Source: Nautilus pompilius (taxonomy: Eukaryota; Mollusca; Cephalopoda; Nautilida; Nautilidae). Taken from it: 64,000 nucleotides of DNA. Within the stretch, counting starts at the first letter, position 1; each line of letters starts with the position of its first letter. Under the pieces are notes generated by a model. It searched no databases, had not been told where the DNA came from, and saw nothing but the letters and a program-made list of their open reading frames with translations. The position numbers were made by a program, and so were the translations under genes. Of this stretch, positions 39,601 through 50,721 are shown piece after piece. Where the stretch lies: positions 124,001-188,000 of the forward strand of contig JACATO010001069.1 in assembly GCA_018389105.1 (NCBI GenBank). The letters run 5' to 3'.

Positions 39601-42600
39601 AGTTAGCAGTCAGCTGTCTGGCTAGCCAATAAGATACAGTTGTATTCCTTTCGTCATTAAGTTACCATCTAATTATGCTATTCAAAATGCCCCATAGATA
39701 AGAATATTTTCATCACGTCACAGACTTTCAAATCTAATTGGTTTAGCTTAGCTTCGTTTTCTTTGAGTGATACTGAAGCGGCTATGATGTCAATGCAAGT
39801 CTTTTCTGTACTTTTATGCTTTAGGTAATGGATATTAGAGAGAATGCATTTTAAGACCATAAATCTTTTGTTATTATTTAGGAGAAAAAGCAAAGTACAC
39901 CAGGAGATTAGAGTTTAAAATGATAGCCTAGCACAAACAGACTTCAAACGCGCGTTTCTATTACATCACCCCTTTGTTTGAGGGACTAAAAAGATATCGT
40001 GTAACTGTTGACATTATTAATGTTTTATCTCATTCACCGGTCTCTAATGGGAAGACAAACAACCCTTGCTAGGGGGCATAGTGCCGCAGAGAGCATTATC
40101 CTGTTCCACGAGGGGCCCAACACGACTGGCGTTGGTAGGAAAATCCCCACTAGAACTCTTATTCTTAGATGCGGGAGGAAAGCCACGCTTCTTGTTGGTG
40201 AAGGAGAGCAAGAGGAAAACAGTCCAGGTTGGTCGGCGAACTGGGGCCTTTGACCGTGGTAGTGCAGTGGGTTAACGACTGAGCCACCGGCCGTCCGCCC
40301 GCGGCAAGTGTTTGAGAAAGATCAGGCGTCAGAGATATAGGCGCTACCCAACTTTTCGACTGTTCCAAAGCGACGACTGTAAACAGAAAACCACTTACCA
40401 TCTTCATCAATGTCGTCGGCCCAACGCTTCAGTTTATCGTTATCCACATGCAAGGCTAGACTTTTAAAGATGTTGTTCAGCTCCTTCGTCGATACGTTGC
40501 CGTTCCCCTTCTTGTCAAAGAGATGAAATGCTTGCTGGGCGTCTGTAAACAACAACAAAAAGAAAAGTAACAGCTATCCTTAATGTCAAATCTTTATTTC
40601 TTGTGCATGGTTGTTTTGATAATTTTAAATAATTTTGTTAAATAAAAAATATTTTCTAAGTTATGTTCACATATCTCCCTTACATTAAAAATTGAAAAAT
40701 TCTGCATTGTGACGTAGTTACTAAACATGTTTCTTTAAAGCAGAAAAGCCACGTTTAAAAATAATCAGTGTACACATTAGGAAATATCAGACAGCTGTTT
40801 TATATCTAAACATGAATTACTAAGGAAAATATATTCTAACCGTGGCGTCTTACTAAGAATGGTTTTATTCTTCAACAGTATACTAATTTACAAAGTATTG
40901 TGTTCTATATTAAACGCTTAACGTATCTAAGCAACCCATCGGCACGATCTTGACATCGCTTACTTACATCTTTAGAGGAAACCGGCGCTAGTTGTTACAG
41001 CTCCAGTAATTCCTAATTAAACGTTTATAGGAAGCTACAATGGACGTCTCATGCTTTTGTCTGCGATTGACGTCGATTATAGCTTCATGTATACGCTTCA
41101 TTAAGAATCGCTAGTAAAATAACTATCCTCGGCCTTCCCAAGATAACATCTATTGTTTAGCATGTATAACTGACGTTTAAATCATCTCTCTAGATTTTTT
41201 GTTTGTACACCTATTTTGTAGATAACAATGGACAACAATGGTTTTCCCACCTGAACACTATCATGCTTACTTTGTAGTATTTCGCACGCTGATTTCAAAT
41301 CTAAAAACCATTTTGTTCTAGGACGTCACGTTTTTTTAGTTATGGCAATTGACTGATGAATGGAGGTTATTCGTAGACTCTAGCAAACTAAGCCTTAAAG
41401 CTGTGCTGTTACATCATGGTAACCAAAAACTTTCGGTTCCTATAGCTCATGCAGTTGGCTTCAAAGAGACATACGAGTCGATGGAACTCCTTTTGAAAGT
41501 GACGAGTTATTCGGTTCATAAATGGAAAATTTGTGGTGATCTCAAAGTTATTTCTCTCCTCGGATTGCAGCTAGGGTACACAAAACATTTGTTTCCTATG
41601 TCTTTGGAACAGCCGTGATGATGCCAACTATTACACTCGAAAAGACTGGCCTATGCGACAGGAACCTATAGTTGGCAGGTACAATGTGCAACATATGCCA
41701 TTGGTAGATCCTCAGAATGTCTACCATCTGCCACTTCATATCAAATTCGGTCTTATGAAAAAAGTTGTCAAAGCCATGGATAAAGACGGTGATGGCTTTA
41801 TGTACATAAGAGAGAAGTTTGGTGCTGACAAAAGTGAAGCTAAACTCAAAGAAAGAATTTTTGTGGGGCCCGAAATTCGAGAACTCATGCGTGATGACGG
41901 GTTCAAAAAATAAGCTGAACCCACTGGAATCTGCAGCATGGGAAGCATTTATTTTAGTTGTACAGAACTTCCTTGGCAAATATAGAGATCACTATGCTGA
42001 GTATGTGAAAAACATGGTAATGGCGTATCATCGAATGGTGGCCAGCGCATCTTGAATTTTTCCAACCAATCTAGGGGTTGTCAGTGATGAGCATGGTGAA
42101 AGGTTTCACCAAGATATAAAGATGATGCAAAGTAGATATCAGGGCAAATTCAAACCCAACATGATGGGTGATTACTGTCGGTTTTTCCAAACGGAGACTG
42201 ATATCCCACATAAGCGCAAGAACAAGTGTCGGAAACATTTGTGAACATTTGGAATGTACCTACTATGTAAGTTAAATGCGTTCCATATCTTCCATACTGC
42301 TTTTATCAGTCTTCCTTGTGCATCTGTTGTCTGATCATGGCAAATATGTTTCACAGTAAACATTTGAATACGAAATATTGTTGTTCAAGCTTTATATAGT
42401 TCATATAACATAAGTCATGATATAGCCTTAGTGGTGAAATTCCTTTTTATGTATATCTCAAAAACCTGACGTCCCAGCCAAATTCTGACTTTAAATTTGA
42501 AATCGGCACCCGAAATTTAGCTGAGACCACCCACATTTCGCTCGGTGGCAGACAAAAAGTTTCATTTTGCTGACCAGGGTCATGGGGTTACACGTTACAT

Positions 42601-45600
42601 TTTAGCTTGTTCCTTGTTTTGTAGTTTTTAAGCCTCTTAAAGCAACGTTCCACTGTAGGTTTTGTCTTTTTCCTTAAAATACTACAGATAATTTCCCTGC
42701 GTTGCTTTGAAACCTGGGTTGAGGCTTGCGTGACTTCTTTTCCGCTGGAAATTCTAGGATGCGCTGAGGAAGGAGAAAACAAAAAATAAAGGGTGCGCAG
42801 CAGGACGTGTTCGGTAGCAAATGTGTCTTGAACCGCGAACATCCTTATTGGAAAAGTGGGATAGGATGAGTACCGAAAATGGATCTGTATGCGACAGAAT
42901 CCAGACGTCCCTATATAGGAAGGAACTAGGTCCAGTCTTTGTATCATCCCAAACCGCTGCCCACATCATTACATGAAAACCACCCTGTCGAACTGTGGAC
43001 TGACACTCGTCGGAGAACAAATCAGACGCCCAAAATGCCATAAGTCTGTGTATTGACCCTGTGCTCATGCAAACCTGCACATTATATTAGCTTCCATAAG
43101 CAGGGGTTTTCGCCGACCCACGCGTCCACTGTAGCCCACTTTATGCAAATACCGTTGAGCTGTACGTTATAATATTATTCAAAGTGTTGGTGATGTCTGA
43201 AAAATTTGTGTGTGAAATGGATTTTATCTGTAAACATTATTGGCTGTCTTGGTCGATGGTAAGCTTTTCTTTTAGTTGTCTGGCTAGAATTAGCAATGAT
43301 ATTATGCACTGTTCCGTTTCCGAGCCCAGGATTCCGTGATATCTGTCTATCACTTTGATGACGGTCTAATTTTTTAGGAGAGAGGGAGAGAGAGAAAGTG
43401 TGCGTGTTGCTAAGGATAAAATAGAGATATTTTTTATTTTAAAATAAGCGAATGTACAAGCTAGTATGCCTGTATGTACTGAAGGCGTATGAATATATGC
43501 ATGCACAACTGTATCTGTCTATGTACATCCATAGATTTGTGCATGTGTCGAAATGCTATGCTAAACAGTTAAATGAAGCGTATTATTATACATCTGTGAC
43601 TATACTGGCCTAAAATGGTTGTGGGATACAGCTCCCTAAATACTGCAGTTATTAATGTGATGAATCGGTCTGACATGGGTTGAAAACTCTATTGCTTCAT
43701 TTTTTACGAGCGACAACGAATTAAAATGCCATGTTTACGCGGAGTTTATGAAACAGTAAATATGGTTTATAGTAAATGTCATATAAATACCATGTAAAAA
43801 TGTTTTTATGGCTCCTTATATCAGTCATTAAAGACGAAGAAAAGGTTACTTTTCTCTGGAGTAAGTGATTCGCTGCGGTTTGGTAAACAGTGTATTAAGT
43901 TTTTAAATCTTCTCCATCCAGGCTTCTTCTCGTTCTTCTTCACCAGACGGCAGGGCGCGTATCCTCCAGCTTTCCGGCCCCTGAGGACGAAACGTTCTAA
44001 CAGGGTTTTAGACCCCGAAAGTCAGGAAAGTGTTCTCCCTAAGAACAAATCTTCGCCGTATCCTGCTTTGATTAAATTGCAACAATTATGGTCGTGTCTG
44101 CGCCGGTACAGCCCCTGTTAGAGCTGTCCAAGTGAGAATCAGGGGGAAGTCTTTTGAAAGGTTACAGGGGTTTTATCATTGTACCTAGCGATGCACCTAA
44201 TATTTTACAGAAGCTTCTTGTTGGGTCCCGACCAACAGTAATGGTCCCCTCCTCTCCTCACAACAATAGCGGTATAATTGAGAAATGCTGAATCAGTAAA
44301 CTAAAAGTAATTCCGACCGTGTAAGACTGGTCACGTGGCCTGTTAAGGTAAGCCAAAGTTTGTATTATTTCTGGCTTTCACAGGCTCTACCCTACTTGTA
44401 CACTACTGATTACCCTGAAATCAGGTCTCTATATAACAAACCATCCTTTATTGACTTACACTGGCATTTAGTTTGACACTTTCTACCTTTCGCCATTAAT
44501 GTCAAATAAATATCTCGTAAAAAGAGTCCAACAGAGCAGCCGTCAGGGGCGGCTTATCCACCAGCCAGACAACGTTAATGGTACATGCGGCAAAAATGCA
44601 AGTTTTCTTTCTAGCAGAAATAACGCGCAATATAAATGGAACTTTTGTCTTATCATTGAATAAATAATAATTGGACCAAAAAAAAACTTTATTTTTCAGA
44701 TATTCTTTCTTTATCTAATAGCAAAGGTTTTTGTTTTTGTCTGCATAGAAATTAGGATTTTCATGCGTCAACACCCCCCCCCCCCCCGTCAAAACATTCG
44801 GGTTTTCATTACCTTTTATATCCTTTAGCTGCCGAGACAGCGCAACCAGCCAACAGCTGTCAAGAAAACCGCACGTCAGAAATGCCTTTAATGACTTAAA
44901 CTCACAGTGACTTATCAAAACAGTCATTATTTAAATAACAAAACACTGTCTTATTTATTGTCTGTATCTCCATGAAAAGCGCCCTTTCAAAGTTGTATAC
45001 CCGGTTGCAAATGGACCATGAACACATCAGACCCCTCCATCTCTCTCTTTTCAGATCTTGTTTTTATGTCCAGTCATTTCCTGCTAAACAAGTCGAAAAT
45101 AGCAACGCTGCCGCATTTTCTACTACCGGTATCATATAACAAGATGTAATCTTGTAATCAAAACTATAAACGGAGCTTGTAAATGATAGCCGGATTATTT
45201 CATACACAAGCAGTCTTGGCTGTTGTGTGGCAGGAAGTTCAACGTCTCGACAGAAACGGGCTCTTAGCCACGGCTTCTTTTTTTAAATAAGCAAATCAGA
45301 TGTATGTATAGATCCACATCTGAGAAAAGACGCATTTCAAATTTAAAAAAAAAAAAGCATATTGAAAGATTGGAATAGCCGTTGGTGACAAAGAACGCGA
45401 GCGTAGATTCTACTGTTATCGGAGATTTTAAAAGGAAGAAAAAGTTTACATTGGCAATTGCCCCAAACCTGTAATTAGACAGTAACAAAATTTGCCAAAC
45501 TATCCGAGAATTTTTTATAAGGGCAAGTATTTGAGTATAAATAGTTAGTTGAGTTCCTCCGACAACGATTTCGGAAAAAACAGAAAGCCAGGTGTTCTCT

Positions 45601-48600
45601 TTGAAGAGCGTTAATTCCATGAACGTTGGCTTTAGAGGAGACTCGGAACAGTACCAGGGCGGGAAAGGTGTTAGCGTGGCACCGAAAACCATGGCATCGC
45701 AAAAGTGTCCGATGCACAACATCTTTCACCGACCAACAAGAAGATCTATAAAAGCTTACTTCTAATTAGAAACGGAAAGAAACCAAAATAAGACAAGCTG
45801 AAACAATGAGAGAAACCGAGCCACTACAGAAAGTCGACAGTGCGACAAGTGAACATGCCACTTTCCACACAAAATTATCTAATTCATACATAAAACCGAA
45901 CATTCTCATCTAGATACTTCGAACGCCATGAGCTTGTGGTAGTGACGTCAGAACCCCTCAGGATGCTGTGCAACATCATCCACACCTATAACACCGCAAC
46001 GTGAAGTACCGATGCTTCTCTGTAGAAGTCTCGCATAAATGGACTGGAATTTCTTTGAAAATGATAATATAGATGAGTCCCCCTGTTAAGTGTTCGTGGT
46101 TTTGAAATAAATGAAGTCTCTTTATTGGCGAACTTTGACATCTATTCTAAATGAACACGCAAAAAAAATCGTATTATTGATCGAGCAGGACCACGTGCCA
46201 AACGTTTATCTTCTGCGTCTTTTTATTAATACGTATATTATTTTCACGGATTATTAATTAATCTTTTCATGGATGGGTTTCTTGTTTGTTTGTCTGTGTA
46301 TGTATTTTGTTTTTCTATACCAAATAGATTTGTTACAGGAAACGGGGAATTTAACAAGGCTCTAAGCACATTTATTCTTTAGATCAATCGTACGCTATTG
46401 TACTCGTAGACTGTCGGAAATAGATTCCAGAAACTGAAAACAGAGGGAGTTCTTGTTTCTCCTCACCAGACCCCAGCGCAGCTTCTCCAGATGGTAAATG
46501 CACATTCAGCGGTAGGTGGAACCCCGGCCTGTCTGTCGAGAAACATTCCCGTTCTACTACTAATGCGCGGCACAGCAGTCAAACATTACAGAATATCACT
46601 CTTGATGTTATCTCTCGTGCCGACACGTTTGTGGCAAATTTACAAACAAAACGCATTTTTTTCCTTTCAGCGGCAATTAAAGGAGAGCTTGTGACTCTGC
46701 AGGGTTAGCAGCCAGTTGTCTGGAGCGAAACACGGTTTCACTTTTACCTAACAAATTACGCTCCACGGCCGGCGCACTTAGCGCCGGAGGTGTGGCTCTT
46801 TCCCTGTGCCACCTGCATACCAACATCCCTGCCGAGGAAAACAGGCCGCGAACTGACAAAACATTAAGACGACAGAGTACCGTAAACACCTATCAGGTCG
46901 GCATAAAACCTGAGTCTAAATATAAATATTTATAATTAGTTCCAAATTCTTTTCATCGGTTTCGACATCTTACGTGTCAAGACCGCGCCAACATTCGCAT
47001 ATCTGGGCGTCGGATTCTCACCGATGAATCGGCCAAGACGTAGGATTATCAACAGCCCACAGTTAATGCAGGCATTCCGCGACTGAATGTCCTCCAGCTC
47101 GACAGTGGAGAAAACCCGACAGTCCGACTTTTATTTGTCTAATAAAAGCAGCATCAGAATCTTTGCTACTTTCATCAGAGCGCAAGACAACTTTAATAAC
47201 AACCAGGGTATCTTCTGAATTAAGATGGTCTGGCCCTTATTAGGTCTCATGAGATCATATTTAAGTAAATGAAGACATGGCTACGGTGATACGATTGGCG
47301 GTCTGACCGTATTTATAATGTAGCTGCACGCGTCGCTATATTTATATCCAACTGGATACGTGACTACGATTATATGTCATTGAGTACGTAAGTCTGTTTA
47401 TGCCACTGACTTGTTGTTTATGTTTATGAGGGTTTGAAGATCTGACTGCATTCGTACGATTCTACAAGAACAATTTTTTTTCTTCCAGCTAACGGGACCA
47501 TGAATCTCGTGACTAAGTATAAAATACTTATGGGTTAAAGAACAGTGCTCAATTTGGGTTGTTGTCGATTTCTGCGCCTAACACTTTCTTCATGCAAACA
47601 AAACTGCATTTCTTTACGAAGCGATCTAGCCAACCGACTGTTTGATATTTGCTCGCCGTCCCCTGCACATAACCCAGCCAAAAGTATGTTTAAAAGCGTA
47701 AAAGAAAAATACAACGCAATTATTTTATTAATGTATATTTTTGCAACCGGGATTTTCACGTCTCGAAAGATCGGAGTGAAGAAGCGGACGTTCCTTGACA
47801 TCTTTCCGCCCGTCCGAACCCCACCAGTTGCCTTTTCTTTCCCTGCCCCACGCTACGAGTTTACACTCTGACCCTTTCTGCGATCACATGCCCGGCCCGG
47901 CCGTTAAAACCGAGTGTTCATTACAGAACGCTGAATTGTCTGTATTTCTTTATATTTCATTTCATTTCTTCGTCTTATGAAAAAATTCGAGGTTTAGTTT
48001 CCTTTTTGTCCGTGTTACTCTGGAGTAACTGGTCTTACCCTATATCAGATTTTCATCCTCCCCTTCCCGGTCAGAAACCAATTAAAGTTTAAATTTACTT
48101 CATTTTCCTTCTTCATTGTGCGAAAACTTTCAATCAATTTAAATTCAGTAAATCTTGAGTTTTCTACTCTAACATAAACCGACCGAAGACTGTAATAATT
48201 AATTCGTTAGACGTATATGTTTTAAAGAAATAATAAACAAACAAGCAAAAGGATACATGCTCGTGTCGTCTAAGTCATAAATATAATTAAAGTTTATGTT
48301 TATATGGCATTTACTGATTAACACGGTCTATATATAATAATTACTGAAGCATAAAAGAAGGGCTTTTGACCAGATAATACAAACGGGCTTCACTATTTTC
48401 CGCAACATCTCTTCTGAAATTCCACACTGGACTACAGAATGTGAGAAATCCCCGAAAACTTCCAAGCAATAAACATAACAACATGTTTACGTCATTTTCG
48501 GTGTTTGATATGGAGAAATGTGGCATGAAATAGAGAGGAGTAAAGTCAAATTCCTGAACACTTTCTTTTACGTAGTATTTTACTTTTTATTTATCCAAGA

Positions 48601-50652
48601 CACAATTTCACTTTGTTTTTGTTTTGTTTTTTTAATTCTGGTTATTGCATTTAATATGACGCTGAGCAGAGCAGTTTATCAAGGGCAGGTAATCGCAACC
48701 TGGCGTGAAGATTGAGCACGTAACTGAACAGCTGAAAGAAAAGTGTTGGGAGGGGAGATAAGCGAGAGCGTGAGAGATAGAGAGAGAGAAGAGTGTGTGT
48801 GTGTGTGTGTTGGAAGCATGGCTAGGAAAACGTATTTTATAGCGAAGGTTGGCTTTTCTGCAAAACTCTACTATAGCAGAGAGAAATTCCAAGACGTATT
48901 TACTTTAGCTAAGTCTTTTCGTCCATCTGTGACCCTGAGACGCGCGCACATGATAAGAGTTCTCTTGAATCGTTGGAGGGGGATATATTATACGTTCTAC
49001 CCCCCCCCCCCGGGGGGGCACACACAGACCTCCATGGAGACAGGTTCAGGTCGTCAGTATCTCGTGTATTCTTTCAGGCACTAAAATTAGGTCTGCACTC
49101 AGACCTTTCCCTATATGGTATCCGCCGCACACAACACGACTAGTGATGTCAGAGTCTCACTCCCTGCGCTAGGACATTTGACATTTCTTGCGTTCTCTCT
49201 CCCACTCTCCCCTCACAGTATGTCGCCGGCGGTCGGGCCACATGATGCCTCCTCCTATTACATCCTTTTGCGTAATGTATGTTGAGTTTGTTTTTGTTTT
49301 TTTTAAATTATACTATTATTTATGGATCATAGAGGTGGTCACTCTATCAAATAAATTATTATTAATATTATTATTTTATCCGTTAGAATGATGGAAACTA
49401 GATATTAAAGAATAAAATACGCACAGATGAAAATATTAAAATGATTTACGTGCTTTCTTAAACTATTCTATGAAGTTGAGCAACACGTGAGAACAAGCAA
49501 AATAATTGCGGATTCCGATGTAGGTTTGTTGTTCTCCCTGCTGCTGGTCTTTTCTCCCTTTTTTTACCGGTTTCTTCATGCCGACGTAATCGGTGATTTT
49601 TTTTTTTTTTCGCGTGTACTACGCCTATCCCACATATTCGCTGTCCACCGCCCCTAAATCGGCCCAGTCAAAACCCTGACCAACATTTTCCAGCTCAGAA
49701 AGTATCCGACCGGGTTCTAGGTTCGCTACGGCCATCGGCAGCCGTCACTCAGCCTCATTCGCGGAAATTACACCGTCGTCCTGAACACCTGCTGACACTC
49801 CGCTGGTAGTGCTGTATCTGGTGGACGACAGCTTGCAGCGAAAGGGTTAAAGCGCCGGGGGGGGGGCAACGCCTCGAGTAAACAAACCCTGTGCCTGCCC
49901 TGCCGCGTGACTTTCTGTCGGCACGTCCACGATTCCTGCCGATGTTTATATTCTGAGAGGCTGCGTAACCGCTGCATTTGAAGGACAGAACCTCAGTAAA
50001 ATAAGGACAGTATTGTCTAGTTTTTTTTTCTTTTTTATCTACGAGGAAAGTAAATAAGGTGTGTACCTATGTCCGTGTCGGACAGACACCTCACTTCACC
50101 TACGAGTCTAGAATAGAAGAAACTAAGTTGGCGCCTTTCAACAGTTCCGTGGATAGTTTTGTGAGAAGGGCAAACAAATGTTTCCTTACCTTGGTATTGT
50201 TTCTCGGTAATTCTGAAGTTGGACTGAAAGAAACAAGAAAATGAACTAATATAAATAAATGAAGGAATTCTTCTCTGATGAATGCAGTTTAAAATCTCCA
50301 GTATAAGGCGGGGGGTTAGGGACAACAACTATAAACGAGTTTTACTATCATCACTTTACCCAGCTCTACGGTAAAATTAAACTGATGGCGGACCACGCCC
50401 TTAAGGCAGGGCCGTTTATGAGCAGGTTACACCTAACTGTTAATTGGGTAATTTAGTAGCAAGAGAGCTGGACCAGTTGTTACCTACCATTTTTTTGCTC
50501 GGATGCTGGCTGGCTGGCTGGCTGGTAGTAGTTCACTCGAAACAGAACAGCTCACGATAGTCCGCGAATTCTACGCCGATGTTCGTTCGACACAATGCCT
50601 CCGTCTGCGCATGTAACCCACATGGAACCCGATACCCTGCTTCCTATTTATA
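30631..50652 (-). CDS. TnC: Troponin C, molluscan type (whole gene, 5 coding exons plus alternative last exon)
   Basis: Thin-filament calcium sensor that binds troponin I and T in muscle. The exons give a 150-residue protein starting MSNFRITEKQYQDAQQAF, or 149 residues with the other last exon. EF-hand loops: I, residues 22-33 (Lys at position 3, non-canonical); II, 58-69 (Asn at position 12, non-canonical); III, 95-106 (Gly and Arg at positions 3 and 5, non-canonical); IV, 131-142 (DTDGSGTVDYEE, fully canonical). Known family fact: molluscan TnC binds a single calcium at site IV, which this pattern matches. Length also fits. The linker KLREDEDERELRDAFRVLD separates the two lobes. Introns: phase 0 after the ATG, then phase 1, 1 and 1, the first as in calmodulin genes. 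Introns 2 and 4 are about 9.6 and 8.2 kb and full of transposon relics. A calmodulin-like protein is the alternative, but three dead sites argue for TnC. Confidence 0.9.
30895..30917 (-). other. Hairpin in TnC 3' UTR (variant a)
   Basis: CCCCATCT and AGATGGGG flank a 7-base loop, giving a perfect 8-bp stem. It lies between the two alternative last exons, about 130 bases past the variant a stop. A role in 3'-end choice is only a guess. Confidence 0.4.
31044..31072 (-). CDS. TnC: TnC last coding exon, variant a (tail EFKNLMTSE)
   Basis: Minus strand: acceptor CTTTTATCTTTTTGCAG, then AA completing Glu142, then FKNLMTSE and a TGA stop (31,046-31,044). Phase 1 matches the donor of exon 4, 8.2 kb upstream. 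The exon restores the aromatic residue after the EF loop and the short amphipathic end typical of TnC. No canonical AATAAA lies between this stop and variant b; an AGTAAA variant is near 30,970, or the transcript may run on to the signal at 30,542. Confidence 0.85.
31505..31590. repeat. ATT/TTA-rich simple repeat
   Basis: Imperfect (ATT)n inside TnC intron 4. Confidence 0.6.
32050..32078. repeat. T homopolymer of about 29 bases
   Basis: Inside TnC intron 4. It could be the poly(A) tail of a minus-strand retroposon, but no retroposon body was recognised beside it. Confidence 0.7.
32100..38750. other. TnC intron 4, non-coding
   Basis: A protein-like but unassigned plus-strand stretch lies around 32,750-33,290 (for example SELFNKDSKSEDYWYKND). 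Otherwise AT-rich with no recognised element. Confidence 0.35.
38775..38965 (-). mobile_element. Tc1/mariner transposase fragment, in TnC intron 4
   Basis: Minus strand: NISSAVSLV, stop, PAKIPDLNQLEFLWDQFRRTMKG. This matches the Tc1 block WPAKSPDLNPIEHLWDxL, including the catalytic Glu (here in LEFLWD). Only this block of about 60 codons is recognisable. Confidence 0.7.
39250..39492 (-). CDS. TnC: TnC exon 4 (EF-hands II to IV, residues 61-141)
   Basis: Minus strand: acceptor TTTCTGTTTAAAG, 243 coding bases, donor GTAAAG. It completes loop II, carries the charged interlobe linker, loop III (DKGNRGTIDVDD) and nearly all of loop IV. The exon stops after Glu141 and the first G of codon 142, so loop IV's position-12 glutamate comes from the next exon. 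Reading past the donor gives an unrelated tail, which supports the splice call. Confidence 0.9.
40060..40305 (-). repeat. tRNA-derived SINE, family A copy, in TnC intron 3
   Basis: On the minus strand the head has box A GGTGGCTCAGTCGTTAAC and a weak box B AGTTCGCCGACC. The tail has TTTCCTCCCGCATCTAAGAA and TAGTGGGGATTTTCCTACC, shared with the other family A copies. It makes up about a quarter of the 906-bp intron. Confidence 0.6.
40399..40542 (-). CDS. TnC: TnC exon 3 (EF-hand I and start of II, residues 13-60)
   Basis: Minus strand: acceptor in a pyrimidine-rich tract ending TTGTTTACAG, 144 coding bases, donor GTAAGT. The exon begins with the last two bases of Asp13 and ends with the first base of codon 61. 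It encodes the first EF-hand, with loop DKKGNGNVSTKE, and the entering helix of the second (DKLKRWADDIDED). Lys at loop position 3 removes a normal calcium ligand. Confidence 0.9.
41340..42245 (+). pseudogene. Relic of a widespread invertebrate repeat-associated protein, in TnC intron 2
   Basis: Plus-strand frames read DEWRLFVDSSKLSLKAVLLH, LICGDLKV-like ICGDLKVISLL, LPLHIKFGLMKKVVKAMDK, KERIFVGPEIRELM, NPLESAAWEAF and EHGERFHQDIKMM with MMGDYC. I recognise this ordered set of motifs from multi-copy uncharacterised proteins in many invertebrate genomes, usually treated as transposon-derived, but I cannot name the element class. The opening segment recalls an RNase H fold. The copy is broken in a few places. 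It lies opposite to TnC and has no part in its mRNA. Confidence 0.6.
42600..43385 (-). mobile_element. Tc1/mariner transposase relic, in TnC intron 2
   Basis: Minus strand, N to C: SRNPGLGNGTVHNII (helix-turn-helix, about 43,330), a linker with YHRPRQP, RYLHKVGYSGRVGRRKPLL (about 43,160-43,105), DLFSDEC (first catalytic Asp, about 43,020), GGFHVMMWAAVWDDTKTG (about 42,980-42,925), a decayed QDN region near 42,830, and a C-terminal block ending near 42,600. Multiple frame changes and stops. It covers most of a transposase but no terminal repeats were found. Confidence 0.75.
44774..44787. repeat. C14 homopolymer
   Basis: Within TnC intron 2. Confidence 0.8.
49000..49018. repeat. C12-G7 abrupt homopolymer junction
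   Basis: A run of about twelve C directly followed by seven G, a small perfect palindrome prone to slippage or hairpin formation. Confidence 0.75.
50190..50223 (-). CDS. TnC: TnC exon 2 (34 bp micro-exon, residues 2-12)
   Basis: Minus strand: acceptor TTTCTTTCAG, then 34 bases encoding SNFRITEKQYQ plus one base, then the donor GTAAGG. It starts in phase 0 after the ATG exon and leaves phase 1, exactly what exon 3 needs. Calmodulin genes have a similar exon of about 31 bp at the same place (their residues ADQLTEEQIA); here the TEKQ stretch occupies the position of TEEQ. Intron 1 is 264 bp. Confidence 0.85.
50488..50620 (-). CDS. TnC: TnC exon 1: 5' UTR and initiator ATG only
   Basis: On the minus strand this exon ends with GCAAAAAAATG directly followed by the donor GTAGGT (GT at 50,487-50,486). 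Only the start codon is coding (50,490-50,488); the intron then follows in phase 0. Calmodulin-family genes commonly carry an intron right after the ATG. The upstream limit is set by the TATA box and is approximate. The UTR holds a short CCAG tetranucleotide run (about 50,503-50,525) and two out-of-context ATGs near its 5' end (50,623 and 50,612), one of which may lie outside the transcript. Confidence 0.75.
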
Positions 50653-50653
50653 G
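50644..50653 (-). promoter_or_regulatory. TATA box overlapping a perfect MEF2-type site, TnC promoter
   Basis: The ten bases CTATTTATAG fit the MEF2 consensus YTA(A/T)4TAR on both strands. On the minus strand the same bases contain TATAAATA (50,652-50,645). The site lies about 155 bases upstream of the TnC start codon, so transcription would begin near 50,620 if the usual 25-30 base spacing holds. MEF2 drives muscle structural genes in animals, so a shared MEF2/TATA element suits a troponin gene. The sequence match is direct; the function is inferred. Confidence 0.6.
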
Positions 50654-50721
50654 TACCCGACCATTTAAGGTTGAACCGTCAACAAAGACGCTTCTCTTCG
50701 ACTCATTTATTTGATTTCTAA

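Larger units (their letters stand above)
43400..50180. other. TnC intron 2, non-coding remainder
   Basis: Less AT-rich than the left half of the window. A 152-codon minus-strand frame at 45,722-45,264 has no family resemblance. A GT run lies near 48,797-48,811 and a C-then-G run at about 49,000-49,018. Confidence 0.4.

Noticed and set aside
45264-45722. 152-codon minus-strand frame
   Set aside because: Overlaps another frame, lies in TnC intron 2, phenylalanine-rich low-complexity pieces, no recognisable family.
47545-47980. Possible exons in the less AT-rich part of intron 2
   Set aside because: Frames on both strands overlap, none with family resemblance, and TnC phases are already complete without them.
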